Assembly: GCA_013365365.1 (NCBI GenBank)
Contig: JABVXU010000016.1
Coordinates: 186,001-250,000, forward strand
Length of the DNA stretch: 64,000 nt
Reading direction: 5' to 3'
Origin: Cruorifilaria tuberocauda
Taxonomy: Eukaryota; Nematoda; Chromadorea; Rhabditida; Onchocercidae
Under the pieces are notes generated by a model. That model was not told where the DNA came from and did no database searches. It saw nothing but the letters and a program-made list of their open reading frames with translations. Positions 50,601 through 64,000 of the stretch are shown here, piece by piece. A program made the translations under genes and the position numbers. Every line of letters starts with the position of its first letter. Positions within the stretch are counted from its first letter, which is position 1.

Positions 50601-53600
50601 AATAGTAATATCGTGAAATGCAACCAACTTCTACACACACACGACCTGGTCGATTGAGACGGTTTGGTGATCGATCGGTGAATCCGTCAGCACATTCGCA
50701 CGTGAATGATTGTTCGTTATCACGGCAAATTGCATTTTGATCACAATCATGCTTACCGGTTAAGCATTCATTTACAACTTGAATAAAAAAATTTAATTTT
50801 GAATGGATAAACAAGTGTACATTTAATCTTAAATGTAATTTTTTTAAGTGAGAAATCAATGAAAGTAATGAAATATGGATAAGATACAAAATTCATATTA
50901 TTTCTACTTTTTACTTATGTTTTCACATTCAAATTTCCATCTAATAGATTTTCATCCTTAAGATATAACTTTTGAAATTGCAACTTACAAACAAGACATA
51001 CACGACCCGGAAATGCTGGATTTGGAGAGATGTCTTTCGAGTCTGGTGGACACTCACACTGATAAGAATCGGTAGTATCAGTGCATTTCGCTGTCTTGTC
51101 ACAATCATTTAATTTAGGATCGGAGCATCTGTAAAAAATGAACTGATGTTTATTTTAAAATAAATAATAATTTTAAACTATAAAGAAATTCAATTTGAAA
51201 TTTAAAATTTTAGAAAATTTAAAAATTTTAATATTAATAAATTCATTGTTCAATCTACTTCTTAGATAAATTCAAAGTTTTGCAAGACATACTCATTGAT
51301 GAGTGCACGGCATGCACGACCACGAAAAGTTGGTGACGGTGACACATCCAGAAATCCATCTTTACATTCGCAACGATAACCATCTTCTTCATCAATACAG
51401 TTTGCATTCTTATCACAGCTAAAAACAATCCAATAAATTTTGCTTCTTACAAAAGTAAAAAGAAAAGAAAAAAGTTTTAAATTCTTATATTTTATTGTAG
51501 AAATCAGCACACCTATTAAGTTCTACCCGTGCGCACTCATCAATCATTTTCTTGCACAATCTTCCGGGACGTTCCGGTTTCCGATCTATGTACCCATGAT
51601 TGCATTTACATTCATAACCATTTTCTTTGTCAACGCATCTTGCATTCTGATGACAATCATTTAGATGCGGCAATTTACATTCATTTATATCTGCAATGAT
51701 AATTTAATTAATAGAATTAAAGCATAATAAATCAATTCCAACTTTTAATTCAAACTTCGAAATTAACTGATAAATGATTACTATCAATTTTATGAGTGCT
51801 TAAGGCATGCGCAGGTAAAAATATGCTAATAATGTGTAAGTAAATATATACTTGGCTGGCAAACACGTCCTGGTTTATTACTGGCTGATATGTCTTTGAA
51901 GCCTTGCTTGCAGCGACATGTAAATGAGGTTGGCTCATCGATACAGTCCGCACTTGGATGACAGTCATTTAATTGAGGGAAGTCACATTCGTTGATAACC
52001 GTGCATGATTTCGTCCCTTTATCTCGACTATAGTTTATTGGACATGTACATTTCGGTTGACCATTGATTAAACGGCAAACCTTTGCAAATTATATTATTA
52101 CTGTTTACCTATATTGTTATTATCATTAATTATAGTCATCGCGAGGATAACTACCAATCATCGATGTGAAGATGATATTGATTACTCTACTGTGATGATA
52201 GCTACTAATTCTGTGCTTTGACATTAAAGATTTAAAAATATTCATTAAGTAATTACTACAAAATAATAAATTAAAAAATTCGAAAATATTATGTTTTCAA
52301 CGGATAAAGTTATGATTAAATGATCCTTTGTTATATATTTTAAAAATAAAAATCAGAATATAAAATTGGACTCTGAAATATCGAAAATTTAATCGGACTC
52401 ACTTCATTCAGTTCTTGCTTACAGGACGATGCACTTGCATCGATACGACATTCCGGCGGTGGTGGAGTTGGTCTTGGAGTGCACAAACGTCCAGGTAATG
52501 CAACTCGATTCGGACTTTGATCGATAAACTCAGGCTTGCAGTGACAGGTATAACTTTGAGGTAAGTCTTGACATACTGCGTGCTCGTGACAATCATGCTT
52601 TCCAAGTCGGCATTCGTCAATCAGTTCTGGTCGACATAATCGTCCTGGACGGTTCGTGATATCCGGCGATTCGTCTACGAAATCATCCCGACATTTGCAC
52701 ATGAATGATTCGGCTGTATCTATGCAGTCTGCATTTGGTGAACAATCATGACGATTTTCCTTACATTCATTTATTCCTGAAAACATTCATCTTATTAAAT
52801 TTCAAGTTTTCTAATTAATCAATGATTGATTTATAAGTTTCCTTCTTTGCTTCGCAACTCACTTAATAAGCAACGTCTTCCCGGCTTTCGGGCTGTATCT
52901 GGTGACACGTCAATATAACCCGTTGGACAAGCACATTCATAGGAATCCTCCGTGTCTGTACACGTTGCTTCAACAGAGCAATCATTTTGTCCGGTTTGAC
53001 ACTCATCAATAACTGAAACTTATAATTTTCGGAATAAAATAAGTGCTGAGAAAAATTCACATACTTCAAGCTTAGATTTGTTGCTTCAGCACAACAACTT
53101 CATATTTCTTTTGATAAAAGCGAATAAGAAACAAAAAACCAACGTCGCTTGCACTTTCGGCCCGGACGATTTTGACGATCAAACGATACATCTAAATAGT
53201 TAATAGCACAACGACAAGTATAAGAATCTGGCGTATCTTCGCAGATTCCACCATCTCGAGCGCAATCGTCAACTTTCTTCGCGCATTCATTTTCCACTAC
53301 AATTTCTTCTGTTATAAAATTTAATTGATAATTTTTATGAATAGAAATTCGGACTGAAATGAATGAGCAAATTGATAATTTTTAAAGTGTAAAAACTAAT
53401 GATAAATTGAATTCACATGGTTTACAAAGACGCCCAGGTTTGGAAGTAATATTTGGTGAGATATCCAAGAAACCCTGTCGACAACGACATAAATAGCCTT
53501 CATCAGTATCGGTACAGATAGCACGATCCGGTGAATCACAGTCGTTCAGTGTCGGATTATCACATTCCGGAATCACTAAAGAAAAGTATGATTAGAAGAA

Positions 53601-56600
53601 TTGAAAATTTCGGATTTTTTCCTTCTGGAAACGAAAATAAATGATTGCTTAACACATACACGGTATACACATTCGTCCCGGACGGCTTGGATCTGGGCTT
53701 TTATCACGATAACCTGATGTACAAGCGCAAACATAATCGCTACCATCACGCTCAAAGCATCGCGCATTTCGATCACAATCATTGTTACCTTGTCTACACC
53801 GATCATTATGCTTTTCTACAACATACATTACACAAAATATCAAAGTTAAATTAAAATCAAAAACAAAACATTTATTTATCCGTAATTCCGTATATTTCAT
53901 CGCATGTGCAAAACATCATTGAAATTGATGCTGTCCACACGCATTTAAGCTCATATGTTTAATGCGTAATAATTTAAGCAATAACCTTTCTGGCAATTTC
54001 GACCTGGATTTCGAAGCTCATCCAAGTCTGTATAGCCTGTTTTGCAAATACACTTGTAGGAATCAGCTGTATCAATGCAGATCGCATTCTTATCACAAGT
54101 ATTAAGAGAAAGGTTCTTACATTCATTTACAACTTCTTTGCAAACAGTACCACCGAAGCTTCAAAAAAATTATTTAATTAAAACAGTACTTATTATCAGT
54201 ATAAAATATTGAAATCAATCAATATTGCCATGTTTTGACATTAAGCAACTAAACTTTCTCTTATATCAAGAAATAAATGGAACGAAAATTTCGCTGTTGA
54301 ATGAAGTTAATGGATATTATATATATACCTCTGTGGATTTGGTGAAAAATCGATAAATCCCGGTTTACAACGGCAGATATATCCTTGTACCGTATCCGTA
54401 CAAATAGCATTTGATGAACATTTATGTGTACCGTCTTTACATTCATCCCTTTCGGCTACACAGACACGTCCAGGTTTATTAACCAAGTCTAAACTTTGAT
54501 CCAAAAAACCGTTCCGGCAAGCACATAAGTATCCATCATCCGTATCAATACAACGGGCATTTTTGTCGCAGTCATTAGCACCCGAGACACATTCATCTTG
54601 TACTGTAATTACATTTGTAATAATTTACTGCTACAAGTGCTAAAATAATAGGACTTTGATCCTTTTGATCTGTACCCCACACTGGAACTTACAACTTTGC
54701 AAAAAAAATACTTGCATAATTTTAATGTTGAATAAATAGATCAATGATCAGCTTAGTATTGGCTTACAGCAAATCTCTGTAACATGATGACGCTTTTCGC
54801 CCTCAGCACACTGGCACGAATGATAGCGTCCGCTGGAATGCAGCATGCATTTTTCACGTTTGCGAATGTCACAAGGATTCGGCGATGTCGGATCACAAGA
54901 TCCTGGTACGGAACATTCTCCGGTATGCAAATTACGCTCATATCCAAGAATACATTCACACTGCAACAAGTAAGGATAATAATTTGTCGTTAAATTAGCT
55001 TATACGATCCTTGTCCAGTTTTCATTAAGTTATCTTAGGAGGACGATAAACATGCTGCTATGCTGTCGTATCATATTAATATTAAAAATCCATCAACTCA
55101 TTTATTTATTTTTCATTCTCAAGTTCAATTGATTTTTTAAAAATATTTTGAAGAAAAAAATAGAATTTATGGTGAAGGATAGCTACAAAATAAATTTGCT
55201 TACGTGGAAATCACGAGTTGTACTCTGTAGACATTCTTCATTTGCGCCACACCGTACACCGCCATTCCGGCAATCAGTGTCATGCGACAACAATATGGTT
55301 GGATCCTTCTGTTCTTTTGTCTCATGAGTATTAGCCACTAAAACTTCTCACGCTTATTGAAATTTGATTTTAAGCTCACACTTTAATGCTTTATTGACTC
55401 AACCAAATTTAATGTTTTATCACAGTCGAATATTAAAAATGCAACTAACGGCAAATTCCAGTTCGCTGATCACGTAAGTAGCCTTTTGGACAAACGCAAA
55501 GATAGTTTGAAAATTGTGCGACTATGCAGATTTCTGGATGTGGACATGATGTGGGCAAATCCGGGTTACACTGATTGCCTCCACATCGCCGCGTGCTTGG
55601 ATGCCGTTGAAATCCTTCTGGACAAACGCACTGCGTAGAACCATTCGCCTTCAAAATAAAAATCCGACAATGTTAAGCCAGGGAGAACTACTTTTGAAAT
55701 TTCGAAATTTTAAGCATGAAACATGAGAAGGAGAACTTGAAAACCGGACCTGTATGCAAACTTCATTTAGCGCACGGTCACAACCAGTTTGTGTTGACGG
55801 ATTGCATCCACCAGATGGACGTGGTTTCGGTTCTGGTGACGGACAGGCTGCTTTCTGGATTAGTGATCGTAGCCGAGTATCCAAATCTTTAAATTTATCA
55901 ACGTGGAACCATCGCGATGGTGAACCTGCTATTGCTTCTAATTCCGATCCCAGAACGTGATCCGTCACACCAACCGAAAACATATTAATAAGGGAATTGC
56001 GAGCATTCATAGCAGGTTCCGTAACATTATCCTGACTACGGCCATCAGTGATAACAATGCTCACACGTGCGACGTCATCACTTTGTTTACGAGCACCACG
56101 TCTTTCTGAGAAACCTTCCATTACCATATGCTGGATAGCTGCACCAGTCCTACGAAATTTTCAAAAAAATGGAGATAAAAAACAAGAAAAAGAAAAAGAG
56201 ACAAAGTACGTAAAATTAGGTGAATGAAAAAGTAAGAAGGAAATTTTTCATTCAGATCCTTCAATCACAAAAAAAGAATGAAAATTTTTGAAATCATTTC
56301 ACCAACCTTGTAAGACCTGTTAAATACTGAACTTGTGATATGGCACTGATAACGGACTCCTTATCAGTATATTGATTTAAATCAAACTCATGTCTAATTT
56401 GATCGGAATATTGTATCAAACCAACGCGTGTATTATCCAAACTAATATCAAATAGTTCCACAAATTCTTTAATAAATCGTAGTACCTATAAATAATTTCA
56501 TTTCATAATTGTGAGTACTTTCATTTAATCCTCTTCAAAATAGCAGAAATTTCTCATTTAGTAATATTTTTTTTCTAATGAATGAAAAGAGAAATTCTAC

Positions 56601-59600
56601 GGAAATGCACAAGACTTTCAAAAAAAATTTAATTTGTTAATTTTCAAATAATTCGATATAACAAAATAAAATTTGCTAAAATAAGGTAAATAATATTTTC
56701 GTACTTTTAAATTTTATTTTCATAGTAGCGATTTTTTCAAATCAGAGAAAATATTTTTACTTCATTTTTAAAAACGTAGGATCCAATTGACCCGGAACCA
56801 TCTATCAAAAACATGAGATCAGTTTTCTGTTTTGGACAAGTAGTTTGTACCGTACATACTCGACCGGGTTGTAAGTTAGCGCTGGATGAAACATCAACAA
56901 ATCCTGCATAGCATTGACAGGTATAGGAATCAGGTGTATCAATACAGTCCGCATTTTCATCACAAGTATTTAGAGTTCGATCAACACATTCATTACTGGC
57001 TAAAATAAAAATAACATATTTATATTTTAAGAGATTTTAAGACAGAAAAAAAAGTTACGGAATCCCATGGATTTCCCTTACTACCTAAACTTCAATATTT
57101 TGATCATAATAAAAGCGTTGTATAGCTATTTAATGTAATATTTCTTTTTCTAATTTCATTATAATAACATACGCATAGATCCCAGAAAGAAATTTCAAAT
57201 ATAAGCTTTTTCAAATTCACCTAATTAATTACCGATAATTCTCTTTTTTTTCGAAATATTTCCTGAAAATCTAACCATTACTGCAACGACGTCCAGGTGC
57301 AAGTTGAAATTGTGATGAGGTATCAACGAATCCATCATTACAAATACAGATGTAACCGTCGGTTGCATCAATACACGTTGCGTAAGATGAGCAGTTGTGA
57401 ATTCCCATAGCACATTCATTCATCACTTCAATTAATTGAAATTTTTAATTTTTAGCAGGAAAAGGCATGAATGTGAGGGAAAATTAAAATTTTATAATAT
57501 AAAAAATTGCAGTAATTTAATAATAAACAGTAAATATTGAAATTTTCATTAAAACTGAAAATTTCCCGAGTGATTCTATTCTAGTATTTTGAATCAAAAA
57601 TAAAAGAAAAAACAAAAAACCCTTACATTCTTTGCAAATTCTGCCCGGCTTTCCTTCCGGATCCGGTGAAATGTCAATAAATCCAGGGCGACATTGACAT
57701 ATATAAGAATCAAAAGCATTGGCACAAACTGCATTTTTATCGCAATCATTTACACCAACGCAAGCAGCGTAGACTAAAATATAAATAAAACCCAACTGAT
57801 AAAATGTACAATTTTTTTATCAGGTTTTATCAGATGAAAGATCAGATATTGATAAAAAAAATTACTTGTAACAATTCTTCTTCGCTAACTTAATAATAAT
57901 ATAACCAATTACCATTACTTCTTGTTTCCTTATAATCCAAACATTACCATCATTTTCTAATGATTTCTAATTTCAATTTTGATATGTAATATGCATAAAA
58001 TAACAATAGCTTACATCGGCATGTATTATCTGTAAATCTAAAAGCATTCTCAGCGCAATCACAAACAAATTTCCCACGTGTTTTACGATCAGTGCATACT
58101 TCATTGGTACCACATTTTGGTTTATGAGGATTGCAAGAGATTGAAGGGCTTTTTGGTACACTATTACTGATAAAGTTTTCTTGTTTAGGCTTATGACATA
58201 CGCGGCCTGGATAATGAGTGATATTATGTGATGCATCGACAAAACCTTGCAAACATGTACAAATATACCTGAAAAACTAAAAATTTAATTCCAGAAATTT
58301 TATAATTTATTTTCTCTTAAGTGTCATATATACTTTATCCAAATTTTTAAGATAAAATACTATCATTTTCAAAAGTGTTTAATACTAATAATTTGGCTAG
58401 CTTGAAAAGATAATGAATTGTAATATTTTTAAATTCTACTAATATCTTACAATGTTTTAAAACTCCTATCGTAATCTCAGAAGCTCATAAATTTACTCGT
58501 TGATTTTTTTTAAACTGATTAAATAAACTAAAATTTTCTGGAAATTTATACCCTTCTTTGGCATCCTCACAAATAGCATTCTCTGAACAATCATTCAGTG
58601 ATGAATTCAAGCATTCATTTATCGCTTCAACACACCGACGACCAGGTAAGCGTTCAAACGAACTCGATATATCGGCAAAGCCGGAACGACAACTACAAAG
58701 AATGTAATCTTTGATATTATCTTTATAATTATAATCTTTGATATAATTAGTATGACTGGCTTTAGTATTATTTACTTAATTTTTGATATTTAAAACTGAA
58801 ACTGAAAAATTGGAATATCAACTAGACTTGGTAAGTATATGGTAAAATTTAAAATTATATTTAATATGTATATACCTGCATATATAATCCTCATCTGTAT
58901 CAATGCATACAGCATTGGGATCACAGTCGACATGATACTTTTGTGGTTCAGCGCATTCATTTACTCTTGTACGACAAATACGTCCCGGTGTATCTGGCGG
59001 TGATATATCAGCAAAACCACTCTTACATTGACAAGTATAACCATCAGCCTATAACAATGTCAAGTTTACAACATTAAAAAAAAGAACAATTCTACTTTTT
59101 GCCTTTATTCAAATGATATGATAATTTATCACTTACTTGATCAATGCAATTAGCATTTGAAGCGCAATCATTGAGACGCTGATCGTCACATTCATTAATT
59201 GCTAAACATCGGCCATCTGGTAAACGATCGTATCCGGTTGCACATTGACACTTATACGTACCATTAACAAATAGGCATACTTCTTTTTTCTTCGAATCAC
59301 AACTCATCGGATCATTCACATCACATTCTGGTGGTTCCGGAATAAATGCTAAAGAGAAGATTTCTTACAGGAACGATTTTTCACTTAATTTCGTTATTCA
59401 ATTACTATATTTTAAAAAAGTTTCAAATTTTTTTACTTCCATCTCTTTTCTTCTTTCTTCTCATTTTTTGATCTGAGATTTGAAATAACAAATGAGAAGA
59501 AGACAGATATTTTGTCACTTTAAATTAATCAAACTTATTTAATGCAATTAATTATTTTGTCAATTTAACTCAAATTATTTTTTAATCAACTAATACGATT

Positions 59601-62600
59601 TATTTAGCAATTCAGATTCATTAATTAAAATTTCAAGCAAACCTCTGACACATACTCGTCCAGGACGATTGACAAGATCTGGACTTTCATCTCGAAATCC
59701 ATCACGACAACGACAAGTAAATAAATCGGCTGTATCAATGCAGGATGCAGATGATGAGCAATCATGTTTACCGGTTATGCATTCGTTTATAACTCTGAAA
59801 GGAATCATACTTAATCATGAACGGTATAAATTTTATTTTGAAATATTTGATAGTTTAGTTAGGTATTTCATTAATATGATATAATGTTAATTAATATTTG
59901 TTCCAGTAATTCTAAGTAAATAAACTTCGCGAATAATTTTATAGCAATTTCACTAGTAATTAATAGAACAATACTAATTAAATGCATTTAATCCTTATCA
60001 ATTCAAGATGAAAACAGAATAACAGTAACATAATAACAGAAAAACAGTTTTTGACTCATTCAAGATAACTAATATAAGATTTTAATTGGAATGAAGCTTT
60101 TTAAAAAAATTTTTTAAATCCTACTAACTTCCGACAAACATGTCCTGCAGCCATGCCATGTTGTCGAGAGATATCAACATAATCTGAGAAACACTCACAA
60201 ACCGGTCCAAGTTCCGTTTCACGACATTCCGCTTCTTTGGCACATTGAATATTAGCACATACATTGGCTGAAAGAGATATCATTTCCATATTCGATTAAA
60301 AAGACTTTCACTAATTTAAATTTCGATAAGTTGCAGAATTGTCTCAAATGTTGAAAATAAATTTTTTTCAACAAATTATCATCAAACACTGATTAGTTTT
60401 TATCCATCGAATTTTATGATGAAACAATTTGTAGAGGATTTTCTCTAATCAATCACTCATTTCCTGTTTGTAAAAGGATAATTATATTTGTAAATTTCGA
60501 TATCTCACTTCATTCAATTCACCCAATAAATTTATTGGATTAAAATTAACTTTGAATCGATCAATCTCCCATTATTCTAAACTAACAATCGACTTACCTT
60601 TCTTACACCTGCGCCCAGGCGCATGTTGACGATTCGGACTGCTATCGGTCCAACCTGGCTTACATTGACAGTTGTAACCATCCAGTGTATCTTCACATTT
60701 TGCATTTTCATCACATTCGTGGGTGCCAAGAATACATTCATTGATTACTACAAAACTGATAACTTTTAATTAAATTTGAGATGATAATATCGATCAATTC
60801 AAGATATATTATGAGAAAAAAATATTTCGAATTATCAAATCTACTTAAATCCATGAACTGAAATATCAGAGTTAGAAACTTTGCAGCAAAAAATCAAATT
60901 AATAATTCTTGCAATGGTTTTACTTTAAAAAATTGTGAAAATATGACTCTTTTTCTACAATTTGTCCTAACGCTGTCGTCATGCGTTTTTTTAATTTCCT
61001 GAAATTTATGATAATCAAAATTCAAATTATTTTCTTATAATGTGTGCATGAAAACTAACAAATAACTTATTATTATTCATCCACGTTGTTTCTTCCAATG
61101 TTTTTTTTTTTTTAAAAAGTTTAACCGAGTATGTTTCTTCATGTAAATACATTAATTCATATCGCTTATTTTATTTTTCACGTAAAACTGTACCTAAATG
61201 ATAATTTAAAGATTTTGTAATGCGTAAGAAAGATAGTGAAGTTAAACATTCATTGAAACAAAGGAAGAAATGAATAATTAATGTTCATTTGATATTCTTT
61301 TCTCTTTTTCAATTTTACCTCAGCGAAGACCTAAAAAAGATTATCATTTACATTTCACAATTAAATGAATTGAAAATTTATCAGAGGAAAGAAAAGAAGG
61401 CGAGAAATAAAAAAGAAGAAAAAAGAAAAGGAATACAAATGTTTGCAATCAACTATTTCAACAGATAAGTCGTTTCTTCGTAAAACTTTGATTTTATCGA
61501 TTTTCAAATGGATAAAAATCACTTCGAAAGGAGTTTTGAAGATACATTTCTAATTGAAGTATTTCACAAATATCTTTACTTATATTTCGTTCTCTTTTGA
61601 AAAGTAAGGAGAAATTTCCTTCTTTTTGAAAAAGTTCATTCTCTCTCGTTCCCATCACTTACCTCATTGTTTCTCCTTCCTTTTTTAGTTTAAAAAATTT
61701 TCCTTTCTTGATACAACAAAGAATTATCATTTTTCATTACTCCACAGTTTTTCTGTTTCGGTCAGAAATTTCTTTAAAATTTTCGTACTAATCTTTGGGA
61801 GAAGAGAAAAAGAGTTAGGAAATGAAAAAAAAGGGAAAAGAGAAGAAAGAAAAGTAGAAAAGAACCAAAAGAGGAATTCATTACTCAATTTGTATTAAAA
61901 TGTTCAGAAAAAGTTTTCAAATTAATTTGTCTTAATTAGCGGATTTCAGAATTAATGAGTTCCTCACTTTTCATATCCCTCTCTTCGTTCACTGTAATCA
62001 GAACAGACACACACAAATACATTTAATTACTAGACGGTCATCAACATGTCAAAATAGATATATGAATATAGTAATGATGATGATGACATTATCTCTATCT
62101 TTCTTTAACGATTAAAATTGATTCATCATCATTCTCATGAGTTACTATCGTCATCGTCATCGTCATTCTTAAAGTGTCGTCGTTATAATCATTACTACTT
62201 CTTCTATACTCAATTATGCGCAAATTGTCATTTTCAAATGTTCTCTTATCATACTTTACATCTTTCTTTTCCATTGTTATCATTCTTCCGTTGAAATATT
62301 TCATCATATTGAAACATAAAAAGTTTCACTGAAGAGCCTTTAAATTATTTGCTTTAATAATAATAACAATAATAGCAATAATAAGTTAATTAATTAATAA
62401 AATTCTGAAATTTGAAAAAAGATTTCCCGCAAATAAAATCAGGTATGACCATTTATATTTACGTAGGTAATATTTATGCAATTTTTTTACATTTTAAATT
62501 CAGTTTATATAAACTACGAAAAATATATATAAACTACGTTTAAATTCTAATATTATTTCATTCTTCGTTAATGGTTTCTTCTACTTATATTTTTCATCTT

Positions 62601-64000
62601 TCTGAAGAACAAAAGATGGATAAAGATGCTTTCGAATTCGACTTTCCCTACGATTTATGTCGAGATCTTGCTGTTTCAAATCACATAAAATTTGAATTAA
62701 ATTATTCACGAGTTTTAAGTAGAAAGTCCATATTGACAACTAACTTTTTTTACATTTCCTCCCAGGGAAACGTGGATCGGTTGAAATATCAGCAAAACCA
62801 CCAGGACACCGGCATTGGAAATATCCCGGTTGTTCGCTGTAACATTCTGCAACCGGGTCGCAATCGTGCAACGAATCATCTTGGCATGGATCTGATACTG
62901 AAAAGTGAATATCGCTTTCATTTTGATTGGAAACTAATTCAGATTCAAATAAAGTGAATTTTTGTAAACAATAACAACTAATAAATAGATTAGCTAGAAT
63001 TAGAAACACAAAATTAAGCCAAAAATGATTTCAAATTTCTGAATTGATAATAATCCATTACTACAGCTTTTAAATTTAAACTAAAAACTAGTGAATTTCT
63101 CAAGTATTTTATCAATTAAAGTTTGCACTGCTTGGCTAATATCGTCGCAATATTTTCTTATACAATATAAAAATTGGTTTTAAACTATTTAGCTAAAAAG
63201 CCCCAATTTTTCGTATTTTTTATAAAAGTATCTTGGTAAAATATAAATAAGCTAAAATTGGATTAAATTTATTTCCTCTTTTATCGAACCATTACTATCA
63301 ATTCTCCAATATACATTTTTTAAAACTCATTTTATTCGTTATATTTTTTCACCAATCATCCAAAATTACTTTATAATTTTATCTTACCATGATTTTATCA
63401 TACTTTCACGAGTAATTTGTGAAATTGAACAGGCAAGAGATGAGAGCAATAAGCATTTTTACAAATAAAATTATAGCATTGTCAAAATTAGCAGAATAAA
63501 ATTTAATTTTACAATTCAATATAACTGATGAGACAAAGAATTAGTATATTCAATGCATGAATTATATTTCATAATTTTATCACAAATTTTAAAATTTATA
63601 TTAAATTTTTTCAATTATAACTGTGATAAAATTTAATAAATTGATGGCTTATCGTAGATAACACATCACCACAAAGTATCATCAGCTTAATTTTCATTAA
63701 AATAACCAAAAGGTTGGTAAAGGCATCATTTATTTTTCAATTCAAATAAAGTTGGATGACCGATTGCAGAATAATTAACGTGGAAAATGAGCCTATTTTC
63801 ATTAATCCTCTTTTTCTCATACCATTTGAATAGAGAAAAGAAAAAGAAATGAGAAGTAAAGTATGAAAAAATAACAGGAACAGAGAAGAAATCACATACA
63901 AGAGAGATATTTTTTGAAATTTCATATCACTTACAGACAGGATTGCATGATAGCTGATTATCGGAGTGGAAGCGATAGCTTCGCGTTCTTTTCGATTTCC
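42370..64000 (-). CDS. mua-3: MUA-3-like transmembrane EGF/VWA/SEA adhesion receptor (5' truncated by window, about 3,126 aa present)
   Basis: In C. elegans MUA-3 sits in epidermal fibrous organelles and ties intermediate filaments to the cuticle at muscle attachment sites. Exons run 63935-64000 (partial), 62745-62897, 60598-60747, 60129-60267, 59643-59794, 59137-59348, 58876-59048, 58552-58692, 58015-58268, 57627-57773, 57276-57425, 56761-56999, 56307-56485, 55750-56149, 55450-55648, 55204-55337, 54768-54960, 54329-54602, 53986-54158, 53660-53815, 53417-53575, 53144-53296, 52863-53012, 52403-52776, 51852-52080, 51513-51690, 51293-51418, 50989-51128, 50629-50777, 50136-50289, 49876-50013, 49556-49726, 48971-49284, 48462-48753, 47810-48100, 47194-47587, 46828-47065, 46317-46571, 45957-46175, 45590-45778, 45128-45410, 44608-44884, 43573-43757, 43010-43341, 42738-42872, 42370-42543. 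I count about 47 EGF modules, most with an NEC...NDC start and a D-S-P...PGR-x-C end. That count fits MUA-3 better than the shorter relative MUP-4. The donor at 43573 is the weakest junction. Signal peptide and N-terminus lie outside the window. Confidence 0.93.
44353..44395 (-). other. Possible alternative last exon of the MUA-3-like gene (short cytoplasmic tail)
   Basis: Inside the intron after the membrane-helix exon, an acceptor (CAATTTAG) opens a 43-bp reading frame in the phase the helix exon needs. It would replace the tail with W-SVYDENTVWEDEK and a TGA. The composition looks coding, but the segment is short and there is no transcript support. Confidence 0.3.
45957..47430 (-). other. 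Two SEA domains of the MUA-3-like protein with an EGF-like module between
   Basis: SEA-like repeat 1 spans the end of exon 47194-47587 and exon 46828-47065; repeat 2 spans exons 46317-46571 and 45957-46175. They align to each other: FSIRILNKD...Y / NIVLWVIRKD...Y, then RRFENGIGQ-type helix and strand elements, then LLFNFSIALLP / FLFNSTVYFRK followed by a helix. A cysteine-rich EGF-like module (CGVTIC...CGCKHGEKR) lies between them. EGF modules follow repeat 2 before the membrane helix. Confidence 0.75.
55840..56830 (-). other. VWA domain of the MUA-3-like protein (three exons)
   Basis: The VWA module is spread over exons 56761-56999, 56307-56485 and 55750-56149. The metal-ion-dependent adhesion site is complete: DGSGS on the first strand, a Thr in the TGLTRTG loop, and Asp in the ITDGRSQD loop. 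EGF modules border it on both sides. A Pro-rich spacer (PSPEPKPRPSGG) joins it to the following cysteine module. An intact MIDAS suggests Mg-dependent binding to a matrix ligand; the ligand is not visible from sequence. Confidence 0.9.
60748..62744 (-). other. Two-kilobase mua-3 intron with purine/pyrimidine tracts
   Basis: The largest intron of the gene between two EGF exons. It has long purine-rich stretches on the plus strand at about 61378-61440 and 61795-61880, and a TCATCG repeat near 62146-62167. No exon, repeat family or RNA gene recognised. Confidence 0.55.
62898..63934 (-). other. Mua-3 intron at the 5' edge of the window
   Basis: About 1 kb of AT-rich sequence between the partial first exon (63935-64000) and the first complete EGF exon. 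No additional exon was found in the phase-1 frame. Confidence 0.55.

Noticed and set aside
62571..62957. 128-aa plus-strand frame near the 5' edge
   Set aside because: Antisense shadow of the EGF exon 62745-62897.
1..64000. CRISPR arrays, bacterial operons, tRNA or rRNA genes
   Set aside because: No spaced direct-repeat array, no ribosome-binding-site-led ORF series and no tRNA box pattern were seen. The intron-rich structure is eukaryotic nuclear DNA.

Overview
The window is nuclear DNA from a nematode, most likely a spirurid/filarial (clade III) species. The grounds are strong AT bias, genes split into many short exons by AT-rich introns of about 150-1,200 bp, 3' splice sites of the (T)TTCAG/TTTAG kind, and gene content that includes a MUA-3-type EGF/VWA/SEA adhesion receptor, a family known from nematodes. 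The species call is inference. Every substantial gene lies on the minus strand, so the window reads from 64000 down to 1. Gene models were built by hand by joining exons at splice sites with matching phase. All four models close in frame with no internal stop.

Layout from right to left. (1) 64000-42370: a very large mua-3 orthologue, truncated at its 5' end by the window edge. It has 46 exons and about 3,126 residues in the window: roughly 12 EGF modules, a VWA domain with a complete MIDAS, roughly 30 more EGF modules, two SEA domains separated and followed by EGF modules, one membrane helix and a cytoplasmic tail of about 270 residues. (2) 42369-37791: mostly non-coding, with a decayed partial duplicate of the next gene. 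(3) 37790-35533: a seven-exon gene for a 325-residue seven-transmembrane, chemoreceptor-like protein. It is easy to miss because its exons are 85-232 bp long. (4) 30993-20477: a 23-exon PHLPP-type gene (RA-like, PH, leucine-rich repeats, PP2C-like domain; 1,191 residues). Two metal-binding aspartates of its phosphatase domain appear to be replaced. (5) 20476-13638: gene-poor. (6) 13637-3250: a 23-exon, 1,273-residue class III transmembrane adenylyl cyclase of the ADCY9/ACY-1 type with all catalytic residues present. Two of its introns appear to be GC-AG. (7) 3249-1: no gene recognised.

The genes are independent transcription units: 4-11 kb separates the three big ones and the products are unrelated. 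MUA-3 links muscle attachment sites to cuticle through epidermal intermediate filaments. PHLPP proteins dephosphorylate Akt/PKC-type kinases. ACY-1 makes cAMP downstream of G-alpha-s. From memory, C. elegans acy-1, mua-3 and the PHLPP gene are all on chromosome III, so the co-location may reflect conserved linkage; this was not checked.
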